From positions 1,844,501 to 1,908,500 of the forward strand of contig JADKFU010000005.1 in assembly GCA_016717285.1 (NCBI GenBank): a stretch of 64,000 nucleotides of DNA, written 5' to 3'. The stretch's first letter is position 1; each line of letters begins with the position of its first letter. The translations under genes and the position numbers were made by a program. This document shows positions 8,429 to 18,427 of this stretch, one piece after another. This DNA comes from Chitinophagaceae bacterium (GTDB taxonomy: Bacteria > Bacteroidota > Bacteroidia > Chitinophagales > UBA10324). The notes under the pieces are model-generated. The model searched no databases. It was given only the letters and a program-made list of their open reading frames with translations, and had not been told where the DNA came from.

Positions 8429-9291
8429 TAGTGCTATTTCTCAGCATCATCTGCTCAACTTACCTGGTGATAACATTCAGGATTTTCAAGCACTTTAAAA
8501 TTGACATGATGCAGGGCATTGTAGTAAACTACATTACCTGTGTAATTACCGGCATGATCGTTTCCGGTGCTGTTCCATCCGCACAAATTATTTACGAAGA
8601 CTGGTTTCCGTTTGCTGCGTTTCTAGGGTGTATGTTTTTCTTCATCTTCAACATGATGGCTTTTGTTGCGGCAAACATCGGCGTTACACTTACTTCGGTT
8701 GCCAGTAAACTCTCGATGGCCATTCCGGTTACCGTTGCCATTTATCTTTATGATCAGGAAATAACTATCGTGAAGTTGCTCGGATTGCTGCTGGCGATTG
8801 TTGCAGTTTATCTGACTTCAGTAACGCCGGATGAAAAAAAACATGCGCTGCATACACGTGGGTTGCTGCTTGCGCTGATCATATTTATAGGGAGTGGTAT
8901 TAATGATTCTATAGTGAATTATGCATTTGCCAAATTACTTACAGCGGAAGAATTTAACGTCTTCAACATTACTATTTTCGGAATTGCCGCCACGGCTGGA
9001 AGTATTGCTTTGATCTATCGCGGAATATTCCTGCATAAGCGACCCGACTGGAAAGCAGTTGTGGGTGGAATATTATTAGGCATTCCGAATTTTTTCTCGA
9101 TGTATTTTCTTTTAAAGGCATTGAACATTCCCGGTTGGGAAAGTTCAGTAATATTTCCGGTGAACAATATGGGCATCGTAGTGCTGACTGCATTTTGTGG
9201 TTGGTTGTTATTCAGGGAGCATCTTTCACGAATTAACATTGCAGGTATTGTGATTGCGTTATTATCTATTGCATTAATGATTATTGCATAA
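8425..9291 (+). CDS. EamA/DMT family transporter
   Basis: A 288-residue inner-membrane protein with about ten hydrophobic helices in two repeated halves, as in the drug/metabolite transporter superfamily. The end of each half shows the EamA pattern (ITIVKLLGLLLAIVAVYLTS around 113-132, and INIAGIVIALLSIALMIIA at the C-terminus). Start ATG overlaps the ribD stop as ATGA, so the two are translationally coupled. That context could suggest transport of a flavin or precursor, but EamA substrates are not predictable and this is only a guess. Confidence 0.85.
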   Translation: MIVLFLSIICSTYLVITFRIFKHFKIDMMQGIVVNYITCVITGMIVSGAVPSAQIIYEDWFPFAAFLGCMFFFIFNMMAFVAANIGVTLTSVASKLSMAIPVTVAIYLYDQEITIVKLLGLLLAIVAVYLTSVTPDEKKHALHTRGLLLALIIFIGSGINDSIVNYAFAKLLTAEEFNVFNITIFGIAATAGSIALIYRGIFLHKRPDWKAVVGGILLGIPNFFSMYFLLKALNIPGWESSVIFPVNNMGIVVLTAFCGWLLFREHLSRINIAGIVIALLSIALMIIA

Positions 9292-9296
9292 TTGTC

Positions 9297-9385
9297 GGTA
9301 AAGGAGATTTACCAAATGAACGTTCCTATCCGAACTTAAAAATTGCTGCCATTTTTTTCTACCAAAGGCATGCTCCTACGGAGCA
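9297..9385. repeat. Multi-hairpin intergenic element
   Basis: Three short inverted repeats in 89 bases: GGTAAA-ggaga-TTTACC (9297-9313), GTTC-ctatcc-GAAC (9322-9335) and TGCTCC-tac-GGAGCA (9371-9385). It lies between convergent genes and overlaps the end of the DUF167 gene, whose last codons and stop (TTTGCTCCGTAG) are part of the third hairpin. The compact structure looks like a dispersed element rather than chance. Confidence 0.6.
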
Positions 9386-9648
9386 AATATGAAATCTTCC
9401 AGCAGGTTTAAAATTTTTGACTCTTCTAATACAGAAATCTCAAATCTCTTATTTGAATTTGTTTGTCCACTCAATAATGTAACCGCTGACTTAGGCAACT
9501 TCAGAATTTTAGCCAACACCCTGATCACCTCTTCATTTGCTTTTCCATCAACCGGCGGAGCTTTCACTTTCAGTACCCAGTTTCCTGCTGCATCTTTTAG
9601 CAATTGAGTGGATTTGCTGTTGGGTTTTATTTTGATGTAAAGTTTCAT
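9376..9648 (-). CDS. DUF167/YggU family protein
   Basis: A 90-residue protein of the DUF167 (YggU) family, cytoplasmic and of unknown function. Diagnostic residues are KIKPNSKSTQL near the start, LKVKAPPVDGKANEEVIRVLAKILKLPKSAVTLLSGQTNSNKRFEI in parts, with the PPVDGKAN core and SGxTSRxK-like SGQTNSNKRF. It lies 46 bases downstream of the BamA/TamA-like gene on the same strand, so it is probably the last gene of that cluster. The C-terminus IFAP-stop is encoded by a hairpin repeat, so the natural C-terminus may have been replaced. Confidence 0.88.
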   Translation of the reverse strand: MKLYIKIKPNSKSTQLLKDAAGNWVLKVKAPPVDGKANEEVIRVLAKILKLPKSAVTLLSGQTNSNKRFEISVLEESKILNLLEDFIFAP

Positions 9649-9694
9649 GGCGTTTCAGAAAAATGAAGAAGTGCTTAAAATTGAATGACAATTT

Positions 9695-12055
9695 TCAGAA
9701 TGGATATCCGATTCCAAAATTTAAAATCAAATTGTTCCTGCCGAAATCATCTTTGGCAAATGGGTTGAATATCCAACCATTATTTTCAGTCACATATGGT
9801 TTGTGCAATGCTGTTGCAAGGTCAAGTCTGATAACAACGTAACTGATATCTAACCGGAGTCCAATGCCTGCATCTATCGCCAACTGCCGGTAAAACTGAT
9901 CGAATTTAAAAACCCCTTCCTCACCATACACTTTCGTGCTTTGCATCCATATATTTCCGCCCTCTGCAAACAAAGCACCTTTCAGATAACCTGCTATCGG
10001 AAAACGGTATTCCATGGCCAGACTTAATTTGATGTCACCAACCTGGTTAAAGAATCCAACACTGTCAATCTCACGATCGTAAACTGTTCCGGGACCTACC
10101 GAACGGGATCTGAAACCCCGAAGGTCACTCACGCCGCCTGCTGAAAAACTTTTGTAATAGGGAATCACATCTGAATTTCCGTACGGCAGCGCTAATCCGG
10201 TAAATACGCGCGTGGCAATCTTTGTTTTTTTTCCCGTTGCGAGGTAGTATCGAAAATCCAACGACAACCATCCATACTGCGAATAGGCATTGTTAAAAAG
10301 GGTAAAAGGATTTTCAGGTGTTCCCTTTTCAGCGTTAAACAAACTTTGAGCTGCATAGGCCACGTTGCCTGAAGTTTCCACGATTCCTTTGAAATAAACA
10401 GGGTTTTTACGCCATGCATACACCTGGTCAGTAAAAGTGAAAGAGTAATTAATAGCGAGCGTAAACTGCTGTTCAAAACTTTCCTGAAGGGCTTCATTCT
10501 GATTGATGATGGAATCGTATGCAGCGGTGGTTTGGGTCGTGTTAACGAAGTTAATGCTGAATGGTATCAAGGAATGTTCTTTGGTGATGGTCTCTTTCCA
10601 ATTATAACCAAAGTTTACATAAAATGAATTGAGCAGGTAATATCCCTCCCGGTTTTCAATGGTGTAACTGGTTTCAATTTTTGTTTTGGGTACATATATG
10701 CTCGATGTCCGTTTTAGGTTGAATGGAACCAGAAACTTTGGAAAGATCAGTTGTGGCGTGATTCCGAATTTGAAGGATTGCAATGGCGGTAGCGTTTTCG
10801 AGAATTGCAATTCGTAGTTGCCTGTAAAATTCAATACAAACAATTCAGCACCACGAAAAGTATTCCTGTTGCGGGTGCTGAGACTTAATCCGGGTCCGGC
10901 AAACCCGTTGTCCTTTCCAATGAATTGCGCTTCTCCCCTGATAGATCTTTTTGGAAATGGTGTAAGAAAGATTCTGGTGGTAAGCCATCCGTCATGCAAT
11001 GAGTCCGCGTCGAAGCGAATGTTTCCATATTTGAATACACCGAGCGCCATCAAACGCCCGATTGTCAGGTTATAATTTCTTACATCATATATCAAACCCT
11101 TTTGAAAAAAAACATTGTCTAAAATCGCATGTGGCCTGTAAAGATGTTGGGAAGAAACATAGTGAATGCTGTCAACAAGTATAGTATCGGTCTGATTCTG
11201 CTCCCGCGGTTTTTTGTTTAAAGAATAATCAGGAAAAACATAAATGTCGCCAATGGTATAATAACGAAGTGCTTCCGGAGCAATATTCCTTTTGAGGTCA
11301 ACGTGCATTTTACAATGGTGGTTGCCGATGGTTGTATCCACCCTTACTATAATCAGGTCCGGATTGAAGTAAAAGTATCCTTCAATTTTAAGCAGCCTGT
11401 CAATCCTCAACCGCTCGGCGCTGATGGTTTCAAGATTATAGGTATCACCTGGTTTCAGAAACGAACTGTCTTTGGCAAGATCGATTTTCCTGGTAAGACG
11501 ATCAGTTACCTCCGGAAAAAATACGGAATCAATCACATAGGACGGAGCAATATGTACAAAATAAGTAACGGTTGCTTTTTGCTTCTTATGAGCAATGGTA
11601 TCAGTTACGTTGCTTCTGAAATGTCCATAAGTATTCAACCTGTTTTCCATCAATAAACCGGTGCGCCTGATATCAGCTCCGTTCAAAATCACCGGCGGTT
11701 CACCTAATTTATATTTCAGAAAATGCTTAAAGCCTGTTTCTTTTTTAGGTTCTTTCACACGATTATAAATAGCCAGCTTAAGACGAGTTCCCAGGAATTT
11801 TTTATTAGGAACAGGCACCATTACTGATTCTAAAGAGGCAATAACATCCTTCGTAGCAATTTTTTTTGATGACTGATCCAGTTCAATTTTCCCTTTCGTA
11901 TACAATTCCTCTCCCGTGGCAAGGTATTTTGTATTACTGCAGGAAGAAAATAAAATGACCCCGGTAATAACATTACACCATATAGCGATTCTGATACGGG
12001 TGGAAAATCCGTAGCAAAACCATACCATTGTTTTTACTTTATTCTTTACTACCAT
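9695..12055 (-). CDS. BamA/TamA-family outer membrane lipoprotein
   Basis: About 786 residues from ATG 12055; TTG 12067 and ATG 12028 are alternatives. The N-terminus has a hydrophobic stretch ending in a lipobox-like ILFSSC, so it is probably a lipoprotein. A POTRA-like region follows (to about residue 350), then a C-terminal 16-strand barrel of the Omp85 superfamily. The barrel holds the typical GGVSDLRGFRSRSVGPG motif (L6 loop arginine) and ends with an aromatic residue in NFGIGYPF. Omp85 proteins of this kind insert beta-barrel proteins. It follows tamB by about 36 bases, so the two probably form the translocation and assembly module. Confidence 0.9.
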   Translation of the reverse strand: MVVKNKVKTMVWFCYGFSTRIRIAIWCNVITGVILFSSCSNTKYLATGEELYTKGKIELDQSSKKIATKDVIASLESVMVPVPNKKFLGTRLKLAIYNRVKEPKKETGFKHFLKYKLGEPPVILNGADIRRTGLLMENRLNTYGHFRSNVTDTIAHKKQKATVTYFVHIAPSYVIDSVFFPEVTDRLTRKIDLAKDSSFLKPGDTYNLETISAERLRIDRLLKIEGYFYFNPDLIIVRVDTTIGNHHCKMHVDLKRNIAPEALRYYTIGDIYVFPDYSLNKKPREQNQTDTILVDSIHYVSSQHLYRPHAILDNVFFQKGLIYDVRNYNLTIGRLMALGVFKYGNIRFDADSLHDGWLTTRIFLTPFPKRSIRGEAQFIGKDNGFAGPGLSLSTRNRNTFRGAELFVLNFTGNYELQFSKTLPPLQSFKFGITPQLIFPKFLVPFNLKRTSSIYVPKTKIETSYTIENREGYYLLNSFYVNFGYNWKETITKEHSLIPFSINFVNTTQTTAAYDSIINQNEALQESFEQQFTLAINYSFTFTDQVYAWRKNPVYFKGIVETSGNVAYAAQSLFNAEKGTPENPFTLFNNAYSQYGWLSLDFRYYLATGKKTKIATRVFTGLALPYGNSDVIPYYKSFSAGGVSDLRGFRSRSVGPGTVYDREIDSVGFFNQVGDIKLSLAMEYRFPIAGYLKGALFAEGGNIWMQSTKVYGEEGVFKFDQFYRQLAIDAGIGLRLDISYVVIRLDLATALHKPYVTENNGWIFNPFAKDDFGRNNLILNFGIGYPF

Positions 12056-12091
12056 TTTCAACTTCAATAAATATTCATTGCTTTCTAAATT

Positions 12092-15000
12092 CTATTTTGC
12101 TTTTTCATCTTCCTTTTTTTTCCTTTTGTCAGCAGCTAATTCTTTGCCGGCAATAAAAAGTTGCCGGAAGCTGTTGAAGTCACGATTGTAGATTACTGAT
12201 AATCCATTTTCAATCGTTTGACCTTCAAAGATTCCTTCATAACTTCCTTTACGAAAAAGATTAAGACGTACGCGACCGTCCGGACGCAACAGGTATTCCA
12301 TTGAAAAATCACCGCTCAGATCACTCGGATTAGCAGTGAAAGCGCTGCTACCGCCGATATCGAAATTTGTTCCCACATAGATTTGCAGGCGGTCATTAAA
12401 GAGTTGTTCGCGTACACCGACATTAAGTTGTGTCTTTTCCTCCTCATAACCATTTGAATAATCAGTAACTGATTTAAGATCAAAATTCACATCAACTCCT
12501 TTTATGTACTGGCTTGATAGTTTATTCAACTGACTGCTCAAAATATTGCTTACACTGCTTTTTGCTACATCATTTAAATATTGGGAAGCTCCGGTGCTGG
12601 CCGTCGGATCAGCTGCAACAAAAGTTCCCAACACCATCAATGCAAATACCTGTTTATTCATCTCTCCCTCCTGTTTTTGTAATTCAGCAAGTTTTGCATC
12701 TACAATACCATCGAGAGCACCTGCGTCCCTGTCATCCAATTGTATGTCAAATGAAATGTCCGGCGATAACAACTTGTTTTGCATGATCAGAAACACATCA
12801 AAATCCAGTGGGTTTTTATATTGCGCCTGTTGCTCATCTGTAGCACCTGCTGCCTGTGCTCCAATTAATGCATAAGGGGAAGTTCGAACATCCATGTGTC
12901 CTCTGATATCTATGTCGGCGTCAAGCAGATCACCGGTCCAACTGATGAAGCTGCCTTTATCAAGAATGAATTGCTTCTTAACCACATTATATAAAGTGAG
13001 GTTGTAGCTGCCTTCGGAAATTTCATAGCGGCCGGTGAGTGTCGTTCTGCCCGAAGGGTTTACATCGTAATTGAAGGATCCATTGCCCTTCAACTGCAAC
13101 TTGTCTCCTGCAACAGGATCTACCACGATATTAAATTGACTCTTATCGTCTACCTCCACCGCAGCAGTGATACTATAGCCGGAGAAAACAGATGGCACCG
13201 TATCAAGTGCTGCTGCAAGGATTGAATCGAGCCGGTCTCCGCCACTGATAAATTCAACCATGCCTTCTTCTGTATTGAAGGTGGTATCAGAACGCTGATA
13301 AATATAAGTGACATTCGTTCCTTCCCTCAGTTTTAATCTTACATCAACAGAAGGCCGGTCGATATCGCCTCGCAGCGAAGCATTGCAGTCAATTTTCAAC
13401 AGTCCATAATAATCCGTAATAACTTCGGAGGTCGAATTCATTAAAGTAAAATCATTGGCCTTCAGATCAATACCAAACTGGTAATTCCTGTAATCTTTAG
13501 TAAACAAAGCGCCATTAATTGTTGCTTTGTTTCCATTCAGATCGATTAATGAAAGCCCATTAAAATGAATACCTGCGCCATCCAGTGAGATAGTTTCTTT
13601 ACCAAGGTTTAATGCAGTATTGGTATAGGAAAGCACAAAGCCGGCACTGTCAAAACTTACGGAACCGTTTATTAAAGGTGCATCTGTGCTACCGCGAATA
13701 GAAAGTTTTCCTTTTACCGTGCCATTCAAATCACGGACATATGGATAGGCAAATGGTGCGACCAATGAAAAATTTGCGCTGTCAATAAGTGCGTCGAAAT
13801 GGAGTTCGCTCGATTCGGCGTTACTTCGGTAAAACCCTTCTACATTCACCCCGTTTCCGGCACCAAGCAACGTGAGCTTAACATCATATTTTCCCGGATC
13901 ATTATTTTCAGCATTCAATGCAAGATTTCCATATTCATTATTCAAAAAAGAAAAATCATCGATGGTGAGCGCTGAATTAAAGGTGAATGTCTTAAAATCT
14001 TTCAGCAGGAAATCGCCGTTGATAATTCCAGTGAAAACCTGGGCCGAAGTGTCGATAATCTGCGAGAATATGCTAAGATCAAAATTATTAAAAGTGAAAT
14101 TCAGTGGCGCGTTCTCGTGTTCTTCCGTGCTTTGCACGAGCAGGTAACTGCTGTCGTTGGAAATTTTCAGGTTGTGCGACCATAATCCTTGCGGACCCCA
14201 TTGCAGAAAGTTATCCTCAGGCACCAACCACTTTTGATTGTCGAATACTAACTGATCAGGGAATAAGTGCATACGATAAATATTATTTCCTGACGACGAC
14301 AATGAAGCACCCATTACCAGATCAACATGATTTGTATCAGGCTTGATCGCAAACACTGTATAGATGGAATCGTTTCTAACGAATCCGGTTAACGATAAAC
14401 GGTTTATCTGAAGCGTATCGTGCTGTAACTTATTTACTGCAACGCTGTACGACAGCTTCTCCGGTGTGGATTCAGCAAACAGCACAAGTGAGTCGATCAG
14501 GTTGCCTGAATAAATAATGTCAGTAGGTGTGGAAACTACTTTCAGTTCTTTTGAAGCACTATTAAATGATCCTGATATTTGAAAAGGGTCGATACGATTA
14601 AGGTCTGTGATAAAAACAGGCAAAAGATTTTTCTGATCATGCACCCTGATTGCAAAATCAAATGACTGCTGACCAAGTGTATCTGCTTCCCGGTAGGTCT
14701 GGCTGTTAAAATAATAGTTGAAATGATTGATCAAAAGTGGAATACCAATCGCCGCGCTTGAGGTGCCTGCATAGTCTGCATCCACAATTTGTGAACGGAA
14801 GGTCCAGTCATATTTTCCCTCGTTGGAAGATGCTTTAAGACTGATGGAATCGAGCGCTGTAATTTTTCCGCCGGAAGCAATCGCAGCATCTGAAACAAAG
14901 ATGGTACCGTTCAATGTGCTCAGGTCATTTCCTGTGAAATTGCCTGTTACCTTACCGGAAAATTTCAGATCATCATCGTATAAATGTAATGCCTGCAAAT

Positions 15001-17059
15001 CAGCATACTTAACATCGAGCAGGAAATTATAGGCCGGACTGTCAGCGCTAAGGCTTGCCGCGCCATCAAATGTAAATGCAATCGCATCATCATTTATGGA
15101 TACGTCGCCATTAAAAGATTTGTCAGCAATTTTTCCGTTTATTTCCACGTCACGGTATTCATAATCCTTTAGCTGAAGACTTTTAATATGCGCATTAACT
15201 GTTGCATTCATTTCTTCAACAGTAAATCCCTCGCCTTCAGCCGTAGCTGAAAGATTTACAATACCTATTGTTTCTTCCTGCTTCAGTAATTTTCCAAGAT
15301 TGAAATTTTCAAGGTCCACTTTCGCATCGTAGTGCTGAATGTCTTTTCCTGCAACCTTTTCCATATTGGCCACCACCATCGCGTTGCCAAATGAACTTTC
15401 AAGAAACAATGCGCTCTTAAAATTTTCCATGGTACCGCTGTAATTTCCCGATAGGGTAAACGATGCAGGAATCTCAATAGAAGAAGGCAATAAGCTATCA
15501 GGCAGCAGAGCCATCAGTTCCGCTTTTGTGGAAGAAAAACGTGAGAGTTTTATATCCATCACCATTTTATCTGCATCAGGAAGCCCTTTGATGCTGCCGC
15601 TTACCAAAGCATCCGTCGCGCCGGTACGCACTTTCAGATTTTTGAATTGCAGGTTATTCAGCGTGCCGGAAATATTTCCATCAATGGTCAATGAACGGTT
15701 AATGGAAGGTTTCACATATTCATTTTCCGCCAACGGCGGATAGAAATATAAAATGTCACTCACTGCAATCGTCGCGTTCTTCATATTTCCATACACTCCT
15801 AACTTTCCAATATCATCACTGATATCTTCCAGTGAAGAGTAACGGATGCCTGCTCCATTCCGGATCGTACTCTTATCTGTTACGAGCAGGCAACTGTCGA
15901 AGCTGACTCCGGTTTCTGTCATCCGTAATTTTCCAAACCCTTCTTTAATATTCAAACCACATTTTTCTGATGCTTTGATCTCGTTAATATCCACAGCGAT
16001 ATTTATTCCCTGGTAAAAAATGTTACTGAATTTTCCGGTAACATCTTTCACATCAAGGTGGCTGTAATCTATCCCGTCTGTTACGGGAACAGCAGTTTTA
16101 TCATCAAAGCGGAAATCGAAACCTGAAAGTGTCAACTGATCGCATTTGGCCATAAGAGCTGTTGCGCTGCTGTCTGATGTTCCGGAAAATGAAGTGTCAA
16201 CTGTTGATGAAGTGCCAATGGCAACATAAAAGGAAGTCTGTTCCGCTTTTAGTTTCTTAAAATCAAAAATCAGTCTTGAAATATCAATGGTATCCGGATC
16301 AGCTTCCAGCAATGTTATTTTACTGCTTAAACTTAATTGTGTCGTAGTATCAGCATACACCAAGTCAAGGTTAGCAAGATGAATATGCTTTGCTCCCAAC
16401 TGAATAGTAAGTGGTGAAGAAGCGGTGGTATCACTTTTTACTGGTTTGTTTTGATAGAAATGAACCATTGAATTATTCCAGTTGAGCTCATCCACCAGCA
16501 TTTTTTGATTGGCAAGATCGAAGTCTTTAAAATTCACATCCAAATGTCCAATGTTTGCTACACCCACCATACCACCCACTGCATCCTGCAAAGTGAAATG
16601 AATATTATCGAGCGTGGCTTTACCAAGCAATAAATTAAACGATGAAGCGCCGGTGTCTGCCACTTCCGGTTCCGGGCTTGAAGAAGAAAACGCTGCTGCG
16701 ATAAAATCAAAATTAAAACTGCTGTCTGGCAAGGTGCGTGTTAGGTGCGCGGTTGCGCCATTAAGGGTAACCGAATTAATGATAGCTTGATTCTTCAGCA
16801 AACTTTTCATGCTGATATCCACTGAAAGCTCGTGTATGAACAATAGGGTATCGGACCTTAAGTCGGCTATATAGAAATTTTTCAGGTAAACAGATTTTGG
16901 AAAAGTAAGATTGATCTCTTCCAGCTGCACAGAAGTCTTTAATTTATCCGATAGCCAGGAAGTTGCTTTCCCCACTATAAAATTCTGAAACCAACAGGTC
17001 TGCAATAAGATTAAAAGGGTAATGAATAAAAATACAATGCCCGCAATGCACCACAGCAA
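12092..17059 (-). CDS. tamB: TamB-family translocation/assembly protein
   Basis: A very large (about 1655 residues) AsmA/TamB-type protein. One N-terminal transmembrane helix anchors it in the inner membrane; the rest is a long run of beta-strand repeats expected to form a groove that bridges the periplasm and carries lipids or aids barrel assembly. The C-terminal DUF490/TamB domain is recognisable (NPLDFDVFLIMQNKLLSPDISF, then MNKQVFALMVLGTF, and NVGVREQLFNDRLQIYVGTNF). The start is unsettled: no ATG precedes the first helix. The TTG at 17059 is used, but the frame is open upstream to a TGA at about 17110 and reads NRLPTYLRITLKALLWC, a natural N-terminus. The partner gene follows downstream. 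Confidence 0.9.
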   Translation of the reverse strand: MLWCIAGIVFLFITLLILLQTCWFQNFIVGKATSWLSDKLKTSVQLEEINLTFPKSVYLKNFYIADLRSDTLLFIHELSVDISMKSLLKNQAIINSVTLNGATAHLTRTLPDSSFNFDFIAAAFSSSSPEPEVADTGASSFNLLLGKATLDNIHFTLQDAVGGMVGVANIGHLDVNFKDFDLANQKMLVDELNWNNSMVHFYQNKPVKSDTTASSPLTIQLGAKHIHLANLDLVYADTTTQLSLSSKITLLEADPDTIDISRLIFDFKKLKAEQTSFYVAIGTSSTVDTSFSGTSDSSATALMAKCDQLTLSGFDFRFDDKTAVPVTDGIDYSHLDVKDVTGKFSNIFYQGINIAVDINEIKASEKCGLNIKEGFGKLRMTETGVSFDSCLLVTDKSTIRNGAGIRYSSLEDISDDIGKLGVYGNMKNATIAVSDILYFYPPLAENEYVKPSINRSLTIDGNISGTLNNLQFKNLKVRTGATDALVSGSIKGLPDADKMVMDIKLSRFSSTKAELMALLPDSLLPSSIEIPASFTLSGNYSGTMENFKSALFLESSFGNAMVVANMEKVAGKDIQHYDAKVDLENFNLGKLLKQEETIGIVNLSATAEGEGFTVEEMNATVNAHIKSLQLKDYEYRDVEINGKIADKSFNGDVSINDDAIAFTFDGAASLSADSPAYNFLLDVKYADLQALHLYDDDLKFSGKVTGNFTGNDLSTLNGTIFVSDAAIASGGKITALDSISLKASSNEGKYDWTFRSQIVDADYAGTSSAAIGIPLLINHFNYYFNSQTYREADTLGQQSFDFAIRVHDQKNLLPVFITDLNRIDPFQISGSFNSASKELKVVSTPTDIIYSGNLIDSLVLFAESTPEKLSYSVAVNKLQHDTLQINRLSLTGFVRNDSIYTVFAIKPDTNHVDLVMGASLSSSGNNIYRMHLFPDQLVFDNQKWLVPEDNFLQWGPQGLWSHNLKISNDSSYLLVQSTEEHENAPLNFTFNNFDLSIFSQIIDTSAQVFTGIINGDFLLKDFKTFTFNSALTIDDFSFLNNEYGNLALNAENNDPGKYDVKLTLLGAGNGVNVEGFYRSNAESSELHFDALIDSANFSLVAPFAYPYVRDLNGTVKGKLSIRGSTDAPLINGSVSFDSAGFVLSYTNTALNLGKETISLDGAGIHFNGLSLIDLNGNKATINGALFTKDYRNYQFGIDLKANDFTLMNSTSEVITDYYGLLKIDCNASLRGDIDRPSVDVRLKLREGTNVTYIYQRSDTTFNTEEGMVEFISGGDRLDSILAAALDTVPSVFSGYSITAAVEVDDKSQFNIVVDPVAGDKLQLKGNGSFNYDVNPSGRTTLTGRYEISEGSYNLTLYNVVKKQFILDKGSFISWTGDLLDADIDIRGHMDVRTSPYALIGAQAAGATDEQQAQYKNPLDFDVFLIMQNKLLSPDISFDIQLDDRDAGALDGIVDAKLAELQKQEGEMNKQVFALMVLGTFVAADPTASTGASQYLNDVAKSSVSNILSSQLNKLSSQYIKGVDVNFDLKSVTDYSNGYEEEKTQLNVGVREQLFNDRLQIYVGTNFDIGGSSAFTANPSDLSGDFSMEYLLRPDGRVRLNLFRKGSYEGIFEGQTIENGLSVIYNRDFNSFRQLFIAGKELAADKRKKKEDEKAK

Positions 17060-17327
17060 AGCTTTGAGGGTAATTCGAAGGTATGTCGGAAGTCTATTGA
17101 TAAAATCTCAGGATTGAATAACGGGAATCGCCATTAACAATCTTCCCGCCATAAATTTAATCCATCAATTTGAATCACATGAGTCATAATAAGAATTTGC
17201 TCACATCAATGGGGAATAATGTCCTTTAATATTCCGATCAATCAATTTTCGTCGTAAACATTCATGCTGGCATCAAGGATAAAGTAGTAAGTGGGAAGTA
17301 TTAAATATGAAGTAATAGATGAAAGTT

Positions 17328-17369
17328 ACTAAAGACTCAGGACTAACGACTTTTTACTCACTACTGACC
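17328..17369. repeat. 7-nt AGT array overlapping the FMN reductase stop
   Basis: On the plus strand ACT recurs at 17328, 17335, 17342, 17349, 17356 and 17363, exactly every seven bases with variable bases between. The stop codon and last codons of the FMN reductase lie inside the array. Confidence 0.8.
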
Positions 17370-17932
17370 CCAACCGCCCTGTGCTTCTCATAAACAGCTT
17401 CCGCCAACCAAATAAACTCATTCGTGAAAGTCGATACATTCTTTTCAAATGAAGCATCAAGCAAAACACCATCATTATCAAAACGTTGCTGGATATTCGG
17501 AACCAGGAGCATTTGCGGAACAGGAATGGCGTAAATAGCCAGGATAAGCTGCTGGAGTTGCAGGCCTGCACGAATGCCACCCATGCCACCGGTTGAAACA
17601 GCAGTGACTCCGATTGTTTTTTTCTCAAAAACTTTCAATCCGAAATAGTCTATCATGTTTTTCAAAGCAAGCGAATAGCCGCCATTATATTCAGGTGTTA
17701 TAAAAACCATGGCATCGGAATTCTTCAGCTTTTTATGCAAGTGAATGCATTTTGCCGGTGGATTTTCTTCCTTGTCAAAAACCTGTTTCCAGATCGGGTA
17801 ATCGTACTCTTTCAGATCCACCACTTCAGTCACCACATTGTGGTGCCTTTGAAAATGATTAAAGAGATTAAGTGCCACTTTTTTGGTGGATGCATTTTCG
17901 CGAATGCTTCCTGAGACAATAATGATATTCAT
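17354..17932 (-). CDS. NAD(P)H-dependent FMN reductase (flavodoxin fold)
   Basis: A 192-residue flavoprotein that should reduce FMN, quinones or azo compounds with NAD(P)H. The N-terminal FMN phosphate loop VSGSIRENASTKK (6-18) and the central FITPEYNGGYSLALKNMIDYFG (about 77-98) are typical of the NADPH-dependent FMN reductase family. A glycine-rich STGGMGGIRAGLQLQ follows. The C-terminal VSSE and the stop codon fall in a degenerate 7-base repeat array, so the end of the protein may have been reshaped. Its gene is 294 bases upstream of tamB; no operon link is evident. Confidence 0.93.
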   Translation of the reverse strand: MNIIIVSGSIRENASTKKVALNLFNHFQRHHNVVTEVVDLKEYDYPIWKQVFDKEENPPAKCIHLHKKLKNSDAMVFITPEYNGGYSLALKNMIDYFGLKVFEKKTIGVTAVSTGGMGGIRAGLQLQQLILAIYAIPVPQMLLVPNIQQRFDNDGVLLDASFEKNVSTFTNEFIWLAEAVYEKHRAVGVSSE

Positions 17933-18040
17933 TTGTTAAGATTCGTTTGATAACGTTTATTATGCTATTCAATTCACTATTTAAAGTCAACGCCATAAAT
18001 ACACCGGATACCTGAAATCAACTGCAAATAAACAGGGTTG

Positions 18041-18286
18041 TTACTGTTCAGTACTTGTCTCCTCTTGTTGATTCATGAAAAAGGAAAGCGCGCCTGTAGG
18101 ACATTTGCTCACCTGTGCTATAATTTTTTCAGTGGTACTGCCTTGTGGATTGATCCAGGGTCTTATTCCCGGATCAAAAACCTCAGGCAATCCTGTAAAA
18201 CACCTTGCAGAATGCCTGCAGGCATCCGGCTTCCAAACGATTGTGACTTCACCGTTGGTGTATTTTTTCGTGATCTTTCTATCCAT
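18041..18286 (-). CDS. YjdI-type (4Fe-4S) mono-cluster protein
   Basis: An 81-residue small ferredoxin-like protein. The pattern KKYTNGEVTIVWKPDAC, CRHSARCFTGLPEVFDP and KCPTGALSFF gives the Cys set C-x5-6-C and CP of the Fer4_19/YjdI family. ATG at 18286 (MDRKITKKYTNG) fits the family start; the open frame continues upstream to 18400, but that part is not like the family and is left out. YjdI proteins are presumed electron carriers without a defined partner; it could serve redox enzymes such as the adjacent FMN reductase, which is only inference from neighbourhood. Confidence 0.85.
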   Translation of the reverse strand: MDRKITKKYTNGEVTIVWKPDACRHSARCFTGLPEVFDPGIRPWINPQGSTTEKIIAQVSKCPTGALSFFMNQQEETSTEQ

Positions 18287-18427
18287 AACCGCGTATTGAG
18301 GTTTTAAAGTTATAAAAACCACTTTATCAGCATTTGGTTCAGCCACAAAAAAACAATCCATAAGGGCATATTTTTTCAACAAGGCTGTTACTTTTTTCAA
18401 GAACCACGTTATGGTATAAACGAATTC

